This document shows positions 8,690 to 17,960 of a stretch of DNA of 64,000 bases, one piece after another; position 1 is the first letter of the stretch; every line of letters starts with the position of its first letter. The translations under genes were made by a program, and so were the position numbers. Location: NCBI RefSeq assembly GCF_007827695.1, contig NZ_VITA01000025.1:1-64000 (forward strand), written 5' to 3'. The DNA is from Sinorhizobium medicae (GTDB lineage: Bacteria; Pseudomonadota; Alphaproteobacteria; Rhizobiales; Rhizobiaceae). The notes under the pieces are model-generated. The model did no database searches. It worked only from the letters and a program-made list of their open reading frames with translations, and had not been told where the DNA came from.

Positions 8690-8905
8690 TCAGGCAGCTA
8701 TGTCGGGAGGCCGGTTGGTGATGTTCCGCCCACGCTGAGCGGAAAGGAGCCGGCCAATGGCCGCGCGGGCCTCATCGACCGAACGGAAGCGCTGCGCGTC
8801 CAGGTCCCAGACATAATATTTGACGGCCAGAAATTTCAAACGGTCTTCGTCGGGAACGACGACTCCGACGGCTTCACCGCCATATTCGATAACTTGCTTG
8901 CTCAT
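8690..8905 (-). CDS. Small hypothetical protein, 71 residues
   Basis: This short acidic to neutral protein begins MSKQVIEYGGEAVGVVVPDEDRL and contains AVKYYVWDLDAQRFRSVDEARAAI. ATG 8905 is preceded by AGGAGC at 9 bases. It has no signal peptide or membrane segment and I do not recognise a named domain. It is convergent with the ABC ATPase gene, whose stop codon ends one base away. The codon use matches the neighbours and the ribosome-binding site is good, so it is likely real. Confidence 0.72.
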   Translation of the reverse strand: MSKQVIEYGGEAVGVVVPDEDRLKFLAVKYYVWDLDAQRFRSVDEARAAIGRLLSAQRGRNITNRPPDIAA

Positions 8906-9341
8906 ATAAGTAACGCTCCTCCGCACCCAACGGCGCGGATAATTCAATTCTCGGCAAAGGGTAAGGTCTGGAAGTTCTGACGATCACATTCGGCGGAGTT
9001 GACGAATGTGACCTTTAACCGTTGCACGACAAAGGGAACGTGAGCCGCAGAAAGCGGCGGTCGATATTCCGAGCATGTCACTCTCCTCTGGCTGGCCGGC
9101 GCAGCACGCCGAGCGTTCATGAACAATCGAAGCGGATCTCTCCGCTGACAGCGACAAAGTAGAATAATTTACCGATTCGTCAACTGCAGAAACGATAAAG
9201 CGAAAAATAATTCTCTCAACTCGTTCCGCCGAACCATGGCAAAAGTTCCATTCGCCTGCCCGTGGCATCTCGCTATCTAGGGAGCAGCGAATCGCCGTGC
9301 AAGGGACAGGGGCGATAAAGACAGGACTTTCCGACGAAAAA
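8906..9341. other. Non-coding stretch, nothing firm seen
   Basis: About 435 bases with somewhat lower GC content than the surroundings, especially 9160-9220. An open frame on the minus strand (8984-9373) has no recognisable protein features and crosses the secDF terminator, so I do not call it a gene. The stretch must contain the promoter of the 71-residue gene. I see no convincing repeat or RNA gene in it. Confidence 0.5.
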
Positions 9342-9367
9342 GGGGCAGCCCCATCGGAGGCTGCCCC
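9342..9367 (-). terminator. Rho-independent terminator of secDF
   Basis: A perfect 9-bp stem (GGGGCAGCC at 9342-9350, GGCTGCCCC at 9359-9367) encloses an 8-base loop. On the minus strand it is followed by TTTTT. It lies 55 bases past the secDF stop. Confidence 0.88.
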
Positions 9368-9422
9368 TGGCACGAGATGCGTTTCACGGTTTCAACAGAA
9401 CGTTGAAGCGCTCTGATCCTGA

Positions 9423-11957
9423 TCAGGCGGTCGGCGTTTCCGCCTGCTGTCCGCCGGAACGAGCGGCTTCCCGCTCTTTCCACCAACGGCTCAGGAACAG
9501 CAGGATCGGACCGCCGATATAGATGGACGACGTCGTCGCGACGATGACGCCGAAGATCATCGGCCAGGCGAAGCTCTGCACCGCCTCGCCGCCCCAGATG
9601 GCCATCGGAACCAGCGACAGCGCCGTCGCTGCGGAGGTGAAGATGCATCGCGCGATCACCTGATTGATGCTCAAGTCGATCAGATCCGAGAACGCCATCG
9701 ATTTGTACCTGCGCAGGTTTTCGCGCATGCGGTCATAGACCACCACCTTGTCGTTGACCGAATAGCCGATCATCGTCAGCAGCGCGGCGATCGCGGTCAG
9801 ATTGAAGTCGATGCCCGTAAGAGCAAAGAATCCGACGGTTTTGGTGATGTCGAGCAACAGCACGGCGATAGCGCCGACGGCGAAGTGCCATTCGAAGCGG
9901 AACCAGATGTAGAGCAGGATCGCAACCATGGCGAGTGCCACGGCGAGGAAGCCCGATCGAGCCAGTTCGCCGCTGACCGTGGGACCTACGACCTCGGTCC
10001 GCTCCATGCTGGCGCCGGGGATGGCGGTCGTCACGGCATCCTTGACCTTGTTCAGGGCCAGGCTCTGCGCCTGCTCGCCGCCCGGCTGGCGCTGCACGCG
10101 GATCAACACCGATTGCCCGCCACCGAAGTCCTGCAGGGCCACCTCGCCGAGATTGAGCTCCTCGACGCTTCGCCGGAGCGTCGCCAGGTCGATCTTCTCC
10201 TTGGAGACCGCCTCCACCTGAATGCCGCCGATGAAATCGATGCCGTAATTCAGGCCGGGTGTGAAGAACAGAACCACCGAACTGATCGACAGGAAAGCCG
10301 AAAAGCCTATCGCCAGGAAACGGCCTTTCATGAAGGAGAAGCTCGGCAGGCGCGGCACCGGACCGAAGAGCGACGGTATCACGAGCTTCTTCATCTTCCG
10401 GCGAACGACAACCTCGCGCATCAGAAGACGCACGACGGTAACGGATGTGAACATCGAGATACCGATGCCGAGCATCATGGTGACGGCGAACCCCTTGACC
10501 GGGCCGCTGCCGAACCAGAACAGAAGGACCGTGCCCGCAAGCGTCGTGACGTTGGAGTCGATGATCGTCGCATAGGCCTTGTTGAAGCCGATATCGAGCG
10601 CCTTCATCGCGCCGGCACCCGCCTCGGTCTCTTCCCGGATACGGGCATTGATAAGGATGTTGGCGTCGACGGCCATGCCGATGCCGAGGATGATACCGGC
10701 GATGCCGGGCAAGGTCAGCGTCGAGCCTATGAGGCCGAGGATGCCGATCGTCATGATCGTGTGCAGAACCAGGCCGACATTGGCGATCATACCCCAGGCC
10801 CCGTAAAGGACGACCATGAGGACGACCACGAGGCCGAAACCGGCGAGACCGGTAAAGAGGCCCATGCGAATCGAGTCGCTGCCGAGATTGGGGCCGACGG
10901 AGCGCTCTTCGATAATGGTCAGCGGGGCGGGCAGTGCACCGGAGCGCAGGAGTGCGGAAAGAACCGTTGCCTCCTCGACGGTAAAGCTGCCGCTGATCTG
11001 ACCGCGGCCACCAAGGATCGGCTCATTGATGACGGGCGCCGTCAACACCTTGCCGTCGAGCACGATGGCGAAAGGCCGCCCGACATTTTCGCGGGTGATG
11101 TCGGCAAACTGCCGGGCTCCGAGCGAGTCGAAGGTGAAATCCACGACCGGCTGATTGGTGCGCTGGTCGAAGCCGACCTTGGCATCTTCGAGCCGCTCTC
11201 CGGAAATGGCAATGCGGGTCTCGACCGCGTAGCGGTTGCCATCGTCGGCGCCGGGCAGAATGTCCACCCCACGCGGAGCCGGCTGGGTCACATCCACGCT
11301 CTGGTCGAGCATGTGGAAGCTCATCTGTGCCGTGGAGCCGAGAAGCTCACGCAGGCGTGTCGGATCCTGGAGACCGGGGAGCTGAACCAGTATGCGGTTG
11401 GAACCGATCCGCTGGATCAGCGGCTCGGCAACGCCGACCTGGTCGACACGGTTGCGAATGATTTCCAGGCTCTGCTCGACCGCCTTGGTCATGCGGTCGG
11501 CAAGACCCGCCTCGGTCATGCCCAAGGTAATCACATCGCCCGTCGTCGATACTTCGACTTCAGGAGCACTGGCGGCAAAACCGACCGTGCTTACGGGCGT
11601 TGCCAATTCCTGCAGCTTCGGCAGAACCTTGTCCCGGTCCTGAGCATCGGGAATGCTCACGGTGACGCCATTGCCGCTGATACGCGCCGAGGAGGCGGAT
11701 ACGCGCTCACCGCGCAAGACGCGGCGGGTATCGTCGAGAAGCGAGTTGAGGCGGGCTTTCTGAAGCCCCGCCCCGTCGACTTCGAGGACGAGGTGCGAGC
11801 CGCCCCTCAGGTCGAGGCCGAGCGTGACCGGCTCGAACGGGAGAACGGAAGCGACCTGCTCCCTCATGGCCGGCGTCAGCACGCTCGGCAGCGCCGCAAG
11901 GCATCCGAAGATGATAATTGCGACATAGGCGAGAACCGCCCATCTGGATGTATGCAT
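9423..11957 (-). CDS. secDF: Protein translocase subunit SecDF (fused)
   Basis: SecD and SecF use the proton gradient to pull exported proteins through the SecYEG channel on the periplasmic side. This single 844-residue chain contains both. The N-terminal membrane segment and the LGLDLRGGSHLVLEVD motif (about residues 47-62) open the SecD half, followed by a periplasmic P1 region and a six-helix domain near residues 370-510. The SecF half begins around residue 545 and contains the equivalent PGLNYGIDFIGGIQVEA motif and a second six-helix domain. The total of about 12 membrane segments matches fused SecDF proteins. A terminator follows at 9342-9367. Many alphaproteobacteria carry secD and secF as separate adjacent genes or as this fusion. 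Confidence 0.96.
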   Translation of the reverse strand: MHTSRWAVLAYVAIIIFGCLAALPSVLTPAMREQVASVLPFEPVTLGLDLRGGSHLVLEVDGAGLQKARLNSLLDDTRRVLRGERVSASSARISGNGVTVSIPDAQDRDKVLPKLQELATPVSTVGFAASAPEVEVSTTGDVITLGMTEAGLADRMTKAVEQSLEIIRNRVDQVGVAEPLIQRIGSNRILVQLPGLQDPTRLRELLGSTAQMSFHMLDQSVDVTQPAPRGVDILPGADDGNRYAVETRIAISGERLEDAKVGFDQRTNQPVVDFTFDSLGARQFADITRENVGRPFAIVLDGKVLTAPVINEPILGGRGQISGSFTVEEATVLSALLRSGALPAPLTIIEERSVGPNLGSDSIRMGLFTGLAGFGLVVVLMVVLYGAWGMIANVGLVLHTIMTIGILGLIGSTLTLPGIAGIILGIGMAVDANILINARIREETEAGAGAMKALDIGFNKAYATIIDSNVTTLAGTVLLFWFGSGPVKGFAVTMMLGIGISMFTSVTVVRLLMREVVVRRKMKKLVIPSLFGPVPRLPSFSFMKGRFLAIGFSAFLSISSVVLFFTPGLNYGIDFIGGIQVEAVSKEKIDLATLRRSVEELNLGEVALQDFGGGQSVLIRVQRQPGGEQAQSLALNKVKDAVTTAIPGASMERTEVVGPTVSGELARSGFLAVALAMVAILLYIWFRFEWHFAVGAIAVLLLDITKTVGFFALTGIDFNLTAIAALLTMIGYSVNDKVVVYDRMRENLRRYKSMAFSDLIDLSINQVIARCIFTSAATALSLVPMAIWGGEAVQSFAWPMIFGVIVATTSSIYIGGPILLFLSRWWKEREAARSGGQQAETPTA

Positions 11958-12052
11958 GTGGGAATTCCATAAACGCCAGAACGCGCCATGGGCAGCATCC
12001 GGGCCGGGTTTTCATCAATGGCTGAGGCGGGCGCGAAAGACCTGCCGAACTC

Positions 12053-12445
12053 TCAAAGGAAGGCTCCCGCCGCTGGCGGCGCGCGAATGCACTTGCTCTG
12101 ACAGGATGGGAGACGCGCAATTCTGGTTTTCGCCACCGGCAGGGAAGGAGCCATCTCTGGCGCAATCAGGGCAATGGCCTGGAAAGGAACGAACGCTGCA
12201 GGATCTGCGCCGGAGCATGACTTGCCATCGGCCCGCTCGCCGATGAAACGAAGATCGGGCAGCGCAACCGCCCTGCATATCTGGCGAGCGACCGGGCGGT
12301 CGGAGGAGCCTGTATCGGGCTGAGCGACATTGCCGGCCGGCGCCCCGGCCGCACGGGACGCGGCACTCTGGCCGATCGCGATGACCTGCATCGAAAGCGA
12401 GGCACAGAACAGCCACAGCACGGCGAGAAGCCGGCTGGCCTGCAT
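12053..12445 (-). CDS. Possible small secreted protein, 130 residues
   Basis: The frame starts MQASRLLAVLWLFCASLSMQ and has a hydrophobic segment with a small-residue end (near AASRAAG), like a Sec signal peptide. The remainder is Ala/Pro-rich with five cysteines (QICRAV, GKSCSG, LPSCQSKC), which would suit a disulfide-bonded periplasmic protein. AGGA is only 2 bases before ATG 12445; upstream starts at 12466 and at GTG 12484 are possible. I do not recognise a family, and overlapping frames are open too, so this call is tentative. It lies about 95 bases upstream of secDF on the same strand. Confidence 0.42.
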   Translation of the reverse strand: MQASRLLAVLWLFCASLSMQVIAIGQSAASRAAGAPAGNVAQPDTGSSDRPVARQICRAVALPDLRFIGERADGKSCSGADPAAFVPFQAIALIAPEMAPSLPVAKTRIARLPSCQSKCIRAPPAAGAFL

Positions 12446-12655
12446 ATTCCTGCTGCCACCACGCATGAGGTCCATCGAGGACACGGTCCCTTTTCTCTCT
12501 GCATCCTCTATCCGCGATCGGATGCAGGCGAGACGAAATCAGCCCGAGGACCAGGCTAAACGAAGAACGTGGCCGGATTCGAGCATGTGCGCACTTAACA
12601 CCACTCCGGGCCGGAAAAGTCAAATCCGGGGCTGGATGAGCCCTTCACCAGGGCG

Positions 12656-14269
12656 TCACGCTGTGGCTCCGGCAGTCCTTTCCTGATGGATCTCGATCAG
12701 CGAAGGCCCCGATCGCGACACCGCATCGGCAAGCGCACGCGGCAGATCCTTCACCGTCGCCAGTCGCTCCGCAGGCACGCCATAGGCCTTTGCAGCAAGC
12801 AGGAAATCGGGTGCGGAGGGTTTGACGCCTTCCGGCGTGATTCCGTTTTCGACCATGTAGGACTCGATTTCCCGGTACCCGTCATTATTCCAGACGAGGA
12901 AAACGACCTGGGCGGCCGCATCCACTGCCGAGCCGATCTCCGCCAGGGAAAACTGAAATCCGCCGTCGCCGACAAGACATATGACCGGTCGCTCCCGATC
13001 GGCAACCGCAGCACCGACCGCGGCGGGGGGCGCATAGCCGAGGGAGCCGTAGCCCGTCGCCGAATTGAACCAGGCCCTTTGGCGCGGCGCATCGCAATAG
13101 AGGTTCCCGGCATAGACGGCCTGAGTCGAATCGCCGACGATGATGCAATCTGGAAGCGTGCGGTAGATCGCCTCGACGACGCCGACCTCGGCAAGCATTT
13201 TCGGTGTCAGCTCTCTCAATGCCGCCTTGCGCGTGGCCTCCGCCCGAAGAATGCCGTCCCTGGCCGCGGCATGATCCGGCAGGAAGCCCAGAATACCCGC
13301 GGTGGCGGCCCTCGCGCCTGAAAGGATCGAAAGCGCTGCCTGCGGCCCGCGTGCGAGCTGCGCCGCATCGATGTCGGTGCGAACAAGGTTCTTCAGCGGC
13401 GGAAAACCGCCATCGGCGTAGAGATCGTAATCCGTCTGGCCCATCTCGGTGCCGAGCGCCAGCACGAGATCCGCCTCTCGCAAAAGGGCGCGCACCGCCT
13501 TGAGGCTGGGGCTTGCCGGCACCCGGAGCGGATGGCCGGCAAGAATGCCGCGGGCGTTGACCGTCGTGACGACCGGCGCGCCGATCCTTTCGGCAAGTTC
13601 ACGCACTTCCGCTTCCGCCGTCAGGGCACCGCCGCCGCACACGATGACCGGGCGGGCGGCCTCCGCACAAAGGATCGCTGCCCTCTGCAGCGTTTCGCTG
13701 TCGGAGCGCGGCCGGGTTGCCGTTGCCGGCGCCGAGGGCCGGTCCTCGATCCTGAGCGCCATCACGTCGGTCGGAATCTCGATGTGGACCGGGCCCGGAC
13801 GGCCGGAAAGCAGAACCGCAAAGGCGCGGTCCACGACGAGCGGCAGATCCGCGGGGTTGAGCAGCGTGTGCGAATAAAGTGCCAGCGTCTTGATCATTCC
13901 GTGCTGATCCGGCAGTTCGTGGAGCAACCCCTGCCCATGACCGAGCGAATCGCGGCGGTTGACGCCAGAGATCACCAGCATCGGGATCGAGTCCTGCCGG
14001 GCCTGCGCCATGGCGGTGATCGTGTTGGTGAGGCCCGGGCCGGTGATCACGAGCGCCACGCCCGGCTTGCCGCTGACGCGTGCATAGCCATCGGCCATGA
14101 AGCCGGCACCCTGTTCGTGGCGAGGCGTCACGTGGCGGATTTTCGATGCGGAAAGGCCACGATAAAGCTCGACCGTGTGCACGCCGGGAATGCCGAATAC
14201 GACCTCCACGCCGTTTGCCTCCAGAAGGTCGACGAGGGTTTCGCCGACGGTCTTCAATTCGACGCTCAT
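12656..14269 (-). CDS. aruI: ThDP-dependent decarboxylase, AruI-like (5-guanidino-2-oxopentanoate decarboxylase)
   Basis: This 537-residue thiamine-diphosphate enzyme has acetolactate-synthase architecture. The N-terminal pyrimidine-binding domain carries the catalytic Glu in RHEQGAGFMADGYAR, a central domain follows, and the C-terminal pyrophosphate domain carries GDGG...WNNDGY. It lacks an adjacent regulatory subunit and its partner is an AruH-like aminotransferase overlapped by 4 bases. That gene pair is the signature of the arginine transaminase pathway, in which AruH makes 5-guanidino-2-oxopentanoate and AruI decarboxylates it to 4-guanidinobutanal. An acetolactate synthase or another 2-oxoacid decarboxylase remains possible. 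The start is ATG 14269; upstream in-frame sequence belongs to the aminotransferase gene. Confidence 0.8.
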   Translation of the reverse strand: MSVELKTVGETLVDLLEANGVEVVFGIPGVHTVELYRGLSASKIRHVTPRHEQGAGFMADGYARVSGKPGVALVITGPGLTNTITAMAQARQDSIPMLVISGVNRRDSLGHGQGLLHELPDQHGMIKTLALYSHTLLNPADLPLVVDRAFAVLLSGRPGPVHIEIPTDVMALRIEDRPSAPATATRPRSDSETLQRAAILCAEAARPVIVCGGGALTAEAEVRELAERIGAPVVTTVNARGILAGHPLRVPASPSLKAVRALLREADLVLALGTEMGQTDYDLYADGGFPPLKNLVRTDIDAAQLARGPQAALSILSGARAATAGILGFLPDHAAARDGILRAEATRKAALRELTPKMLAEVGVVEAIYRTLPDCIIVGDSTQAVYAGNLYCDAPRQRAWFNSATGYGSLGYAPPAAVGAAVADRERPVICLVGDGGFQFSLAEIGSAVDAAAQVVFLVWNNDGYREIESYMVENGITPEGVKPSAPDFLLAAKAYGVPAERLATVKDLPRALADAVSRSGPSLIEIHQERTAGATA

Positions 14270-15456
14270 GCGCGGCGCTCCCTGCAGGCGGTGCAGCGTA
14301 GGGCGAGAGCAGCAATGCGGCGGCATGCCTCTTCAATGACATCATCGGGAACGGTGAGGCTCACGCGAAGGAAGTTTCGTGCCGTGTCGCCGAAAGAAGA
14401 CCCCGGCATGACTGCAACCCCCTCCTCCTCGAGGAGCGCCCAGGCGAAGGCTTCGCCGGAGAGGCTTGTGCCCGAGACGTCGATCAGCGCGAACATACCC
14501 GCTTCGGGCGGCAGCACCGAAACGCCGGGCACTCCCGCAAGGCCGTCGATGGTCAGTCGGGCGCGGTGACTGTAGGATTCCCGCATTTGTCTCGCCGTGC
14601 CGATCTCGTGCGTCAGCGCGTAGGCGGTCATATCTGCGATGAACGGCTGCTGACCAAAGAGCATGGTCTCGGAAATCGGCAGCAGGCGCTCGGTGAACTC
14701 GGCCGGTCCAACCGCCCAGCCGCTGCGAAAGCCCGTTGCTGCATGCGACTTGGAGATGGACGAGACGACCACTGTTCGTTCGGCGAGATCAGGATTGTCG
14801 AAGGGCGAAGCAAAGGCGGCGTCGAAGACGAGTTCCTCATACACTTCGTCGCAGACGATCCAGAGATCGTGACGTCGTGCGACCGCACCGATCGCCGCAA
14901 TCTCTTCCGGCGTCAGGACGGCACCGGTCGGATTGTGCGGGGTGTTGAGGAGCAGCACCCGGCACTCGGGCGTGACCGCCTTCTCCAGGTCCTCGGCCTG
15001 CATGTGAAAGCCGTGTTGCGGGTTGAGCGGCACGAACACCGGATGGGCGCCCGTCGAGCGGATCACCCCTTCATAGGTGGCGTAGAGCGGGTCTCCGACG
15101 AGCACGCCGTCGCCTGCCTCCGCAAGGCCGAACATGACGGCGAAGAGCGCCGTCTGCGTTCCCGGAAAGCAGAGAATATTTTCCTTCGTAACGCCGGAGC
15201 GGCGGCGCCGGTACTTCTCCGTCAGGGCCGCAACGACCGCCGGTTCACCGCGGCCGTTCGAATACCGATAGCGCCCCGCGTTCATGGCCCGCTGGCACTC
15301 CTCCAACAACGCGGGATCCGGCGGCAGATCGGGTTCGCCGATGGTCAGTTCGATGATATCGGCCCCGCTCGCCTTCAGCTGACGCGCGCGAACATGCAGC
15401 GTCCATTTTCCGGAACCGAGGTCGGCGAGGCGGGATGTGATCGACGCGTAGCGCAA
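14266..15456 (-). CDS. aruH: PLP aminotransferase, AruH-like (arginine:pyruvate transaminase)
   Basis: This 396-residue class I/II aminotransferase has the PLP lysine in SISKSHAATGFRSGW, the NTPHNPTGA segment and the CDEVYEELVF segment that contacts the cofactor. Its overall sequence reads like Pseudomonas AruH (MRY start, SKSHA.TG.R.GW, PxxGMF..IDV). The start codon is TTG 15456, supported by AAGGGAG at 8 bases. No better ATG exists and the TetR stop lies only 12 bases upstream. It would transfer the alpha-amino group of arginine or a similar basic amino acid to pyruvate. The arginine specificity is inferred from its partner and from the adjacent basic-amino-acid-type transporter. Confidence 0.82.
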   Translation of the reverse strand: MRYASITSRLADLGSGKWTLHVRARQLKASGADIIELTIGEPDLPPDPALLEECQRAMNAGRYRYSNGRGEPAVVAALTEKYRRRRSGVTKENILCFPGTQTALFAVMFGLAEAGDGVLVGDPLYATYEGVIRSTGAHPVFVPLNPQHGFHMQAEDLEKAVTPECRVLLLNTPHNPTGAVLTPEEIAAIGAVARRHDLWIVCDEVYEELVFDAAFASPFDNPDLAERTVVVSSISKSHAATGFRSGWAVGPAEFTERLLPISETMLFGQQPFIADMTAYALTHEIGTARQMRESYSHRARLTIDGLAGVPGVSVLPPEAGMFALIDVSGTSLSGEAFAWALLEEEGVAVMPGSSFGDTARNFLRVSLTVPDDVIEEACRRIAALALRCTACRERRA

Positions 15457-15468
15457 AAAGTAGCTCCC

Positions 15469-16095
15469 TTATTTGTTTTCTGTTTTTTTGATGGGAAGAC
15501 CGAGCAGGGCTTCAACCGACGCCATGGCGATGCTGACCAGCTCGCCCTCGCGAAAAAGATCGCCGGCCAGACAGCCTTCCACCCAAAGTCCGTCAACGAG
15601 GCCGTTGATCGCGATCGCGTAGCGGCGGCACTCCTCGGGGCCTGCAGGCCGGCCATTGGCCGCAAGGAAATCGGCAAGCAGCGCCTGCAAAACATTGCGG
15701 AAGGCGAGATAGCCGTCGCGATGGATTTCCGCAAGCACCGGATCGACCCTCACCTGACTGATGAAGGCGGCCCAGAGAGAAATGCTGCGGCTGTCAGCGA
15801 CCGGCTCGGTCAGGTTGATCGCTATGAAGTCCCTGAGACGCGTCGCCGGATCACCCTCGACATTCGCCGCCTTCTCCGTGAGAGAGGCGATGACGGCGCG
15901 GTAAGCCTCCGCGACCATCTGGTCTTTGGATACGAAATAGTGGCGGACGAGCCCAGCGGTGACGCCCGCGCGAAGGGCGATCTGGCGGACGGTCGCGCCC
16001 TTGAGACCGAATTCCGAAATACAATCCAGCGTCGCCTCGATCAATTCGTGACGCCGCTCGCCCTCCGGGGCACGGTAGAAGCTGCGGCGGTTCAC
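15469..16095 (-). CDS. TetR/AcrR family regulator (BetI-like)
   Basis: This 208-residue regulator has an N-terminal helix-turn-helix (about residues 14-60: RRHELIEATLDCISEFGLKG, then TVRQIALRAGVTAGLVRHYFVSKDQM) and a C-terminal helical ligand domain whose sequence style (SLWAAFISQVRVDP, LVDGLWVEGCL) resembles BetI. The start is GTG 16095, with GGAG 6 bases upstream. It is the first gene of a tricistron with the aminotransferase and decarboxylase genes and is divergent from the ABC transporter. It probably represses both units through the inverted repeat at 16212-16233. The inducer is presumably the transported amino acid or a breakdown product. Confidence 0.9.
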   Translation of the reverse strand: MNRRSFYRAPEGERRHELIEATLDCISEFGLKGATVRQIALRAGVTAGLVRHYFVSKDQMVAEAYRAVIASLTEKAANVEGDPATRLRDFIAINLTEPVADSRSISLWAAFISQVRVDPVLAEIHRDGYLAFRNVLQALLADFLAANGRPAGPEECRRYAIAINGLVDGLWVEGCLAGDLFREGELVSIAMASVEALLGLPIKKTENK

Positions 16096-16211
16096 CGCAT
16101 GCTCCGAACATTGGCGTTCAGCCAGATGGTGATTGCCTGCGAAACGGTTGGGCTCATGTCGCTGCTCCGGGGTGACCGTTCGTTGAGAAGGTTAAAAAAT
16201 CGACTTCATGG

Positions 16212-16233
16212 CTATTATACGCTTGAATAATAG
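16212..16233. promoter_or_regulatory. Inverted repeat, probable TetR operator
   Basis: CTATTAT (16212-16218) and ATAATAG (16227-16233) are perfect inverted arms separated by 8 bases, in the divergent region between the TetR gene (start 16095) and the transporter ATPase gene (start 16362). The size and symmetry fit a TetR dimer site. The assignment rests on position. Confidence 0.65.
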
Positions 16234-16361
16234 GGACACAAGTGCAACGATGCCATTTAGAAACAGCGTGACAGCCGAAGATGCTGCACGGGAGAACGAC
16301 CAGGGGAACTGTTTTATATGGCTTCAGAAAGCGTTCCGCGAACGATAGGAGCCGCGTGCCG

Positions 16362-17135
16362 ATGACGGATGCGGCCCAGGCAATCGCGGTGACAGACCTT
16401 CACAAGCGTTTCGGGTCGCTGGAAGTGTTAAAGGGCGTATCCCTAAGCGCGCAGCAAGGCGACGTCATTGCGATCATCGGCGGCAGCGGTTCGGGCAAAT
16501 CCACCTTGCTCCGCTGCATCAACATGCTGGAACTGCCGTCGGCCGGTCAGATCAGCGTGCACGGTGAAGAGATCCGAATGAAGCCGGACGGCCGCGGCGG
16601 GCTGATGCCGGCCGACCGAAAGCAGGTCCAGCGGATCCGCACCCAACTCGGCATGGTTTTCCAGAGCTTCAATCTTTGGCAGCACATGACAATCCTCCAG
16701 AATGTCATCGAGGTGCCGATTCATGTGCTCAACAAATCGAAGGCCGAGGCATTGGAAACCGCCGAAGCCTTGCTTCGCCGGGTCGGTCTTTATGAGAAGC
16801 GGGATGCCTATCCGGCCTTCCTTTCCGGTGGCCAGCAGCAACGGGCCGCGATCGCCCGGGCGCTCGCCATCCAGCCGCTGGTCATGCTCTTCGACGAGCC
16901 GACCTCTGCACTCGATCCGGAACTCGTCGGCGAAGTGCTTTCGGTGATCGGCGATCTCGCGGTCGAGAAGCGAACCATGGTGCTCGTTACCCATGAGATG
17001 AAGTTCGCGCGCGACGTCGCGAGCCACATCGTCTTCCTGCATAACGGCGTGATCGAGGAGCAGGGACCGCCCGAAGCGATCTTCGGTGCGCCGAAATCCG
17101 AAAGGCTCAAGAAGTTCATCAGTTCCATTCACTGA
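16362..17135 (+). CDS. Polar amino acid ABC transporter ATPase (HisP/ArtP type)
   Basis: This 257-residue ATPase has Walker A GGSGSGKST, Q-loop VFQSFNLWQHMT, signature LSGGQQQRAAIARA, Walker B MLFDEPTSALDPE and H-loop THEM. The HisP/GlnQ/ArtP class drives uptake of polar and basic amino acids. ATG 16362 has AGGAG 10 bases away; an in-frame GTG at 16356 has the same AGGAG at 4 bases, so either could be used. It is the first gene of the plus-strand uptake operon, followed by the binding protein and two permeases. Confidence 0.94.
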   Translation: MTDAAQAIAVTDLHKRFGSLEVLKGVSLSAQQGDVIAIIGGSGSGKSTLLRCINMLELPSAGQISVHGEEIRMKPDGRGGLMPADRKQVQRIRTQLGMVFQSFNLWQHMTILQNVIEVPIHVLNKSKAEALETAEALLRRVGLYEKRDAYPAFLSGGQQQRAAIARALAIQPLVMLFDEPTSALDPELVGEVLSVIGDLAVEKRTMVLVTHEMKFARDVASHIVFLHNGVIEEQGPPEAIFGAPKSERLKKFISSIH

Positions 17136-17169
17136 ATTCGCAATGCTCAACAAGCAAAAAGGGAACGGC

Positions 17170-17952
17170 ATGAAGAAGACACTGAAACTCCTGGCGCTGG
17201 CCACCGCTCTTGCGATCACGGGCGCAGCGACCGCAGCGGCCGAACAGGTCAAGGTCGGCATCGCAGCGGAGCCCTATCCGCCCTTTACCTCGCCAGACGC
17301 CAGCGGAAACTGGCAGGGCTGGGAGATCGAATTCATGAAGGCCATGTGCGCTGAGGCCAAGCTCGACTGCGTGGTCACCCCGGTCGCCTGGGACGGCATC
17401 ATTCCGGCGCTGACCTCGAAGAAAATCGACATGATCATCGGTTCGCTGTCGATTACGGCGGAGCGGCAGAAGACCATCGATTTCTCCGACAAATACTACA
17501 ACACGCCAACCGGCATCATCGGCGCCAAGGGCGACGACATCACACCGACGCCGGAGGGTCTCGCCGGCAAGACGATCGGGGTGCAGGTGTCGACCGTGCA
17601 CCAGGCCTATGCGATGAAGCACTTTGCACCGGCCGGGGTCGAAGTGAAGGAATATCAGACCCAGGACGAGGCAAACCAGGATCTCGCCGCCGGCCGCGTC
17701 GATGCCGTCCAGGCTGACGCGATCGCCCTCGACGCCTTTCTGGAAAGCGATCAGGGCAAGCAGTGCTGCGATTACAAGGGCGAGGTCGCAGAGGATGTCG
17801 ACGTGATCGGCCCCGGCGTCGGCGTCGGGCTGCGCAAGGGCGAAACTGAACTGAAGGAGAAGATCAACGCTGCCATCAAGGCGATTCGCGAGAACGGCAC
17901 TTACGAGGCCTTCTCGAAGAAGTATTTCGACTTCGACATTTACGGCGGATAA
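17170..17952 (+). CDS. Periplasmic amino-acid-binding protein (Lys/Arg/Orn-binding type)
   Basis: This 260-residue family 3 solute-binding protein has a signal peptide of about 22 residues ending in ATAAA. The mature part contains VKVGIAAEPYPPFTSPDASGNWQGWEIEFMKA, then WDGIIPALTSKKIDMIIGSLSITAERQKTIDFSDKYYNT, which is the classic ligand pocket of lysine/arginine/ornithine-binding proteins. SITAER supplies the arginine that grips the ligand carboxylate. AAGGGAA lies 5 bases before ATG 17170. A strong hairpin follows the stop. Confidence 0.93.
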   Translation: MKKTLKLLALATALAITGAATAAAEQVKVGIAAEPYPPFTSPDASGNWQGWEIEFMKAMCAEAKLDCVVTPVAWDGIIPALTSKKIDMIIGSLSITAERQKTIDFSDKYYNTPTGIIGAKGDDITPTPEGLAGKTIGVQVSTVHQAYAMKHFAPAGVEVKEYQTQDEANQDLAAGRVDAVQADAIALDAFLESDQGKQCCDYKGEVAEDVDVIGPGVGVGLRKGETELKEKINAAIKAIRENGTYEAFSKKYFDFDIYGG

Positions 17953-17960
17953 CCGCCGCA

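Noticed and set aside
8984-9373. 129-codon open frame in the gap before secDF
   Set aside because: It crosses the secDF terminator, has low-complexity Ser/Arg-rich sequence and shows no domain or good ribosome-binding site.
9885-11972. 695-codon open frame on the plus strand
   Set aside because: It is the antisense shadow of secDF and has no recognisable domain.
12015-12623. 202-codon open frame overlapping the possible secreted protein
   Set aside because: Arg/Gly/Ser-rich translation without a signal peptide or motif. The frame at 12053-12445 has a signal-like start and is the better candidate.
12656-14269. Acetolactate synthase large subunit
   Set aside because: The fold is similar, but no small regulatory subunit gene is adjacent and the overlapping partner is an AruH-like aminotransferase, so the AruI-type decarboxylase is the better reading.
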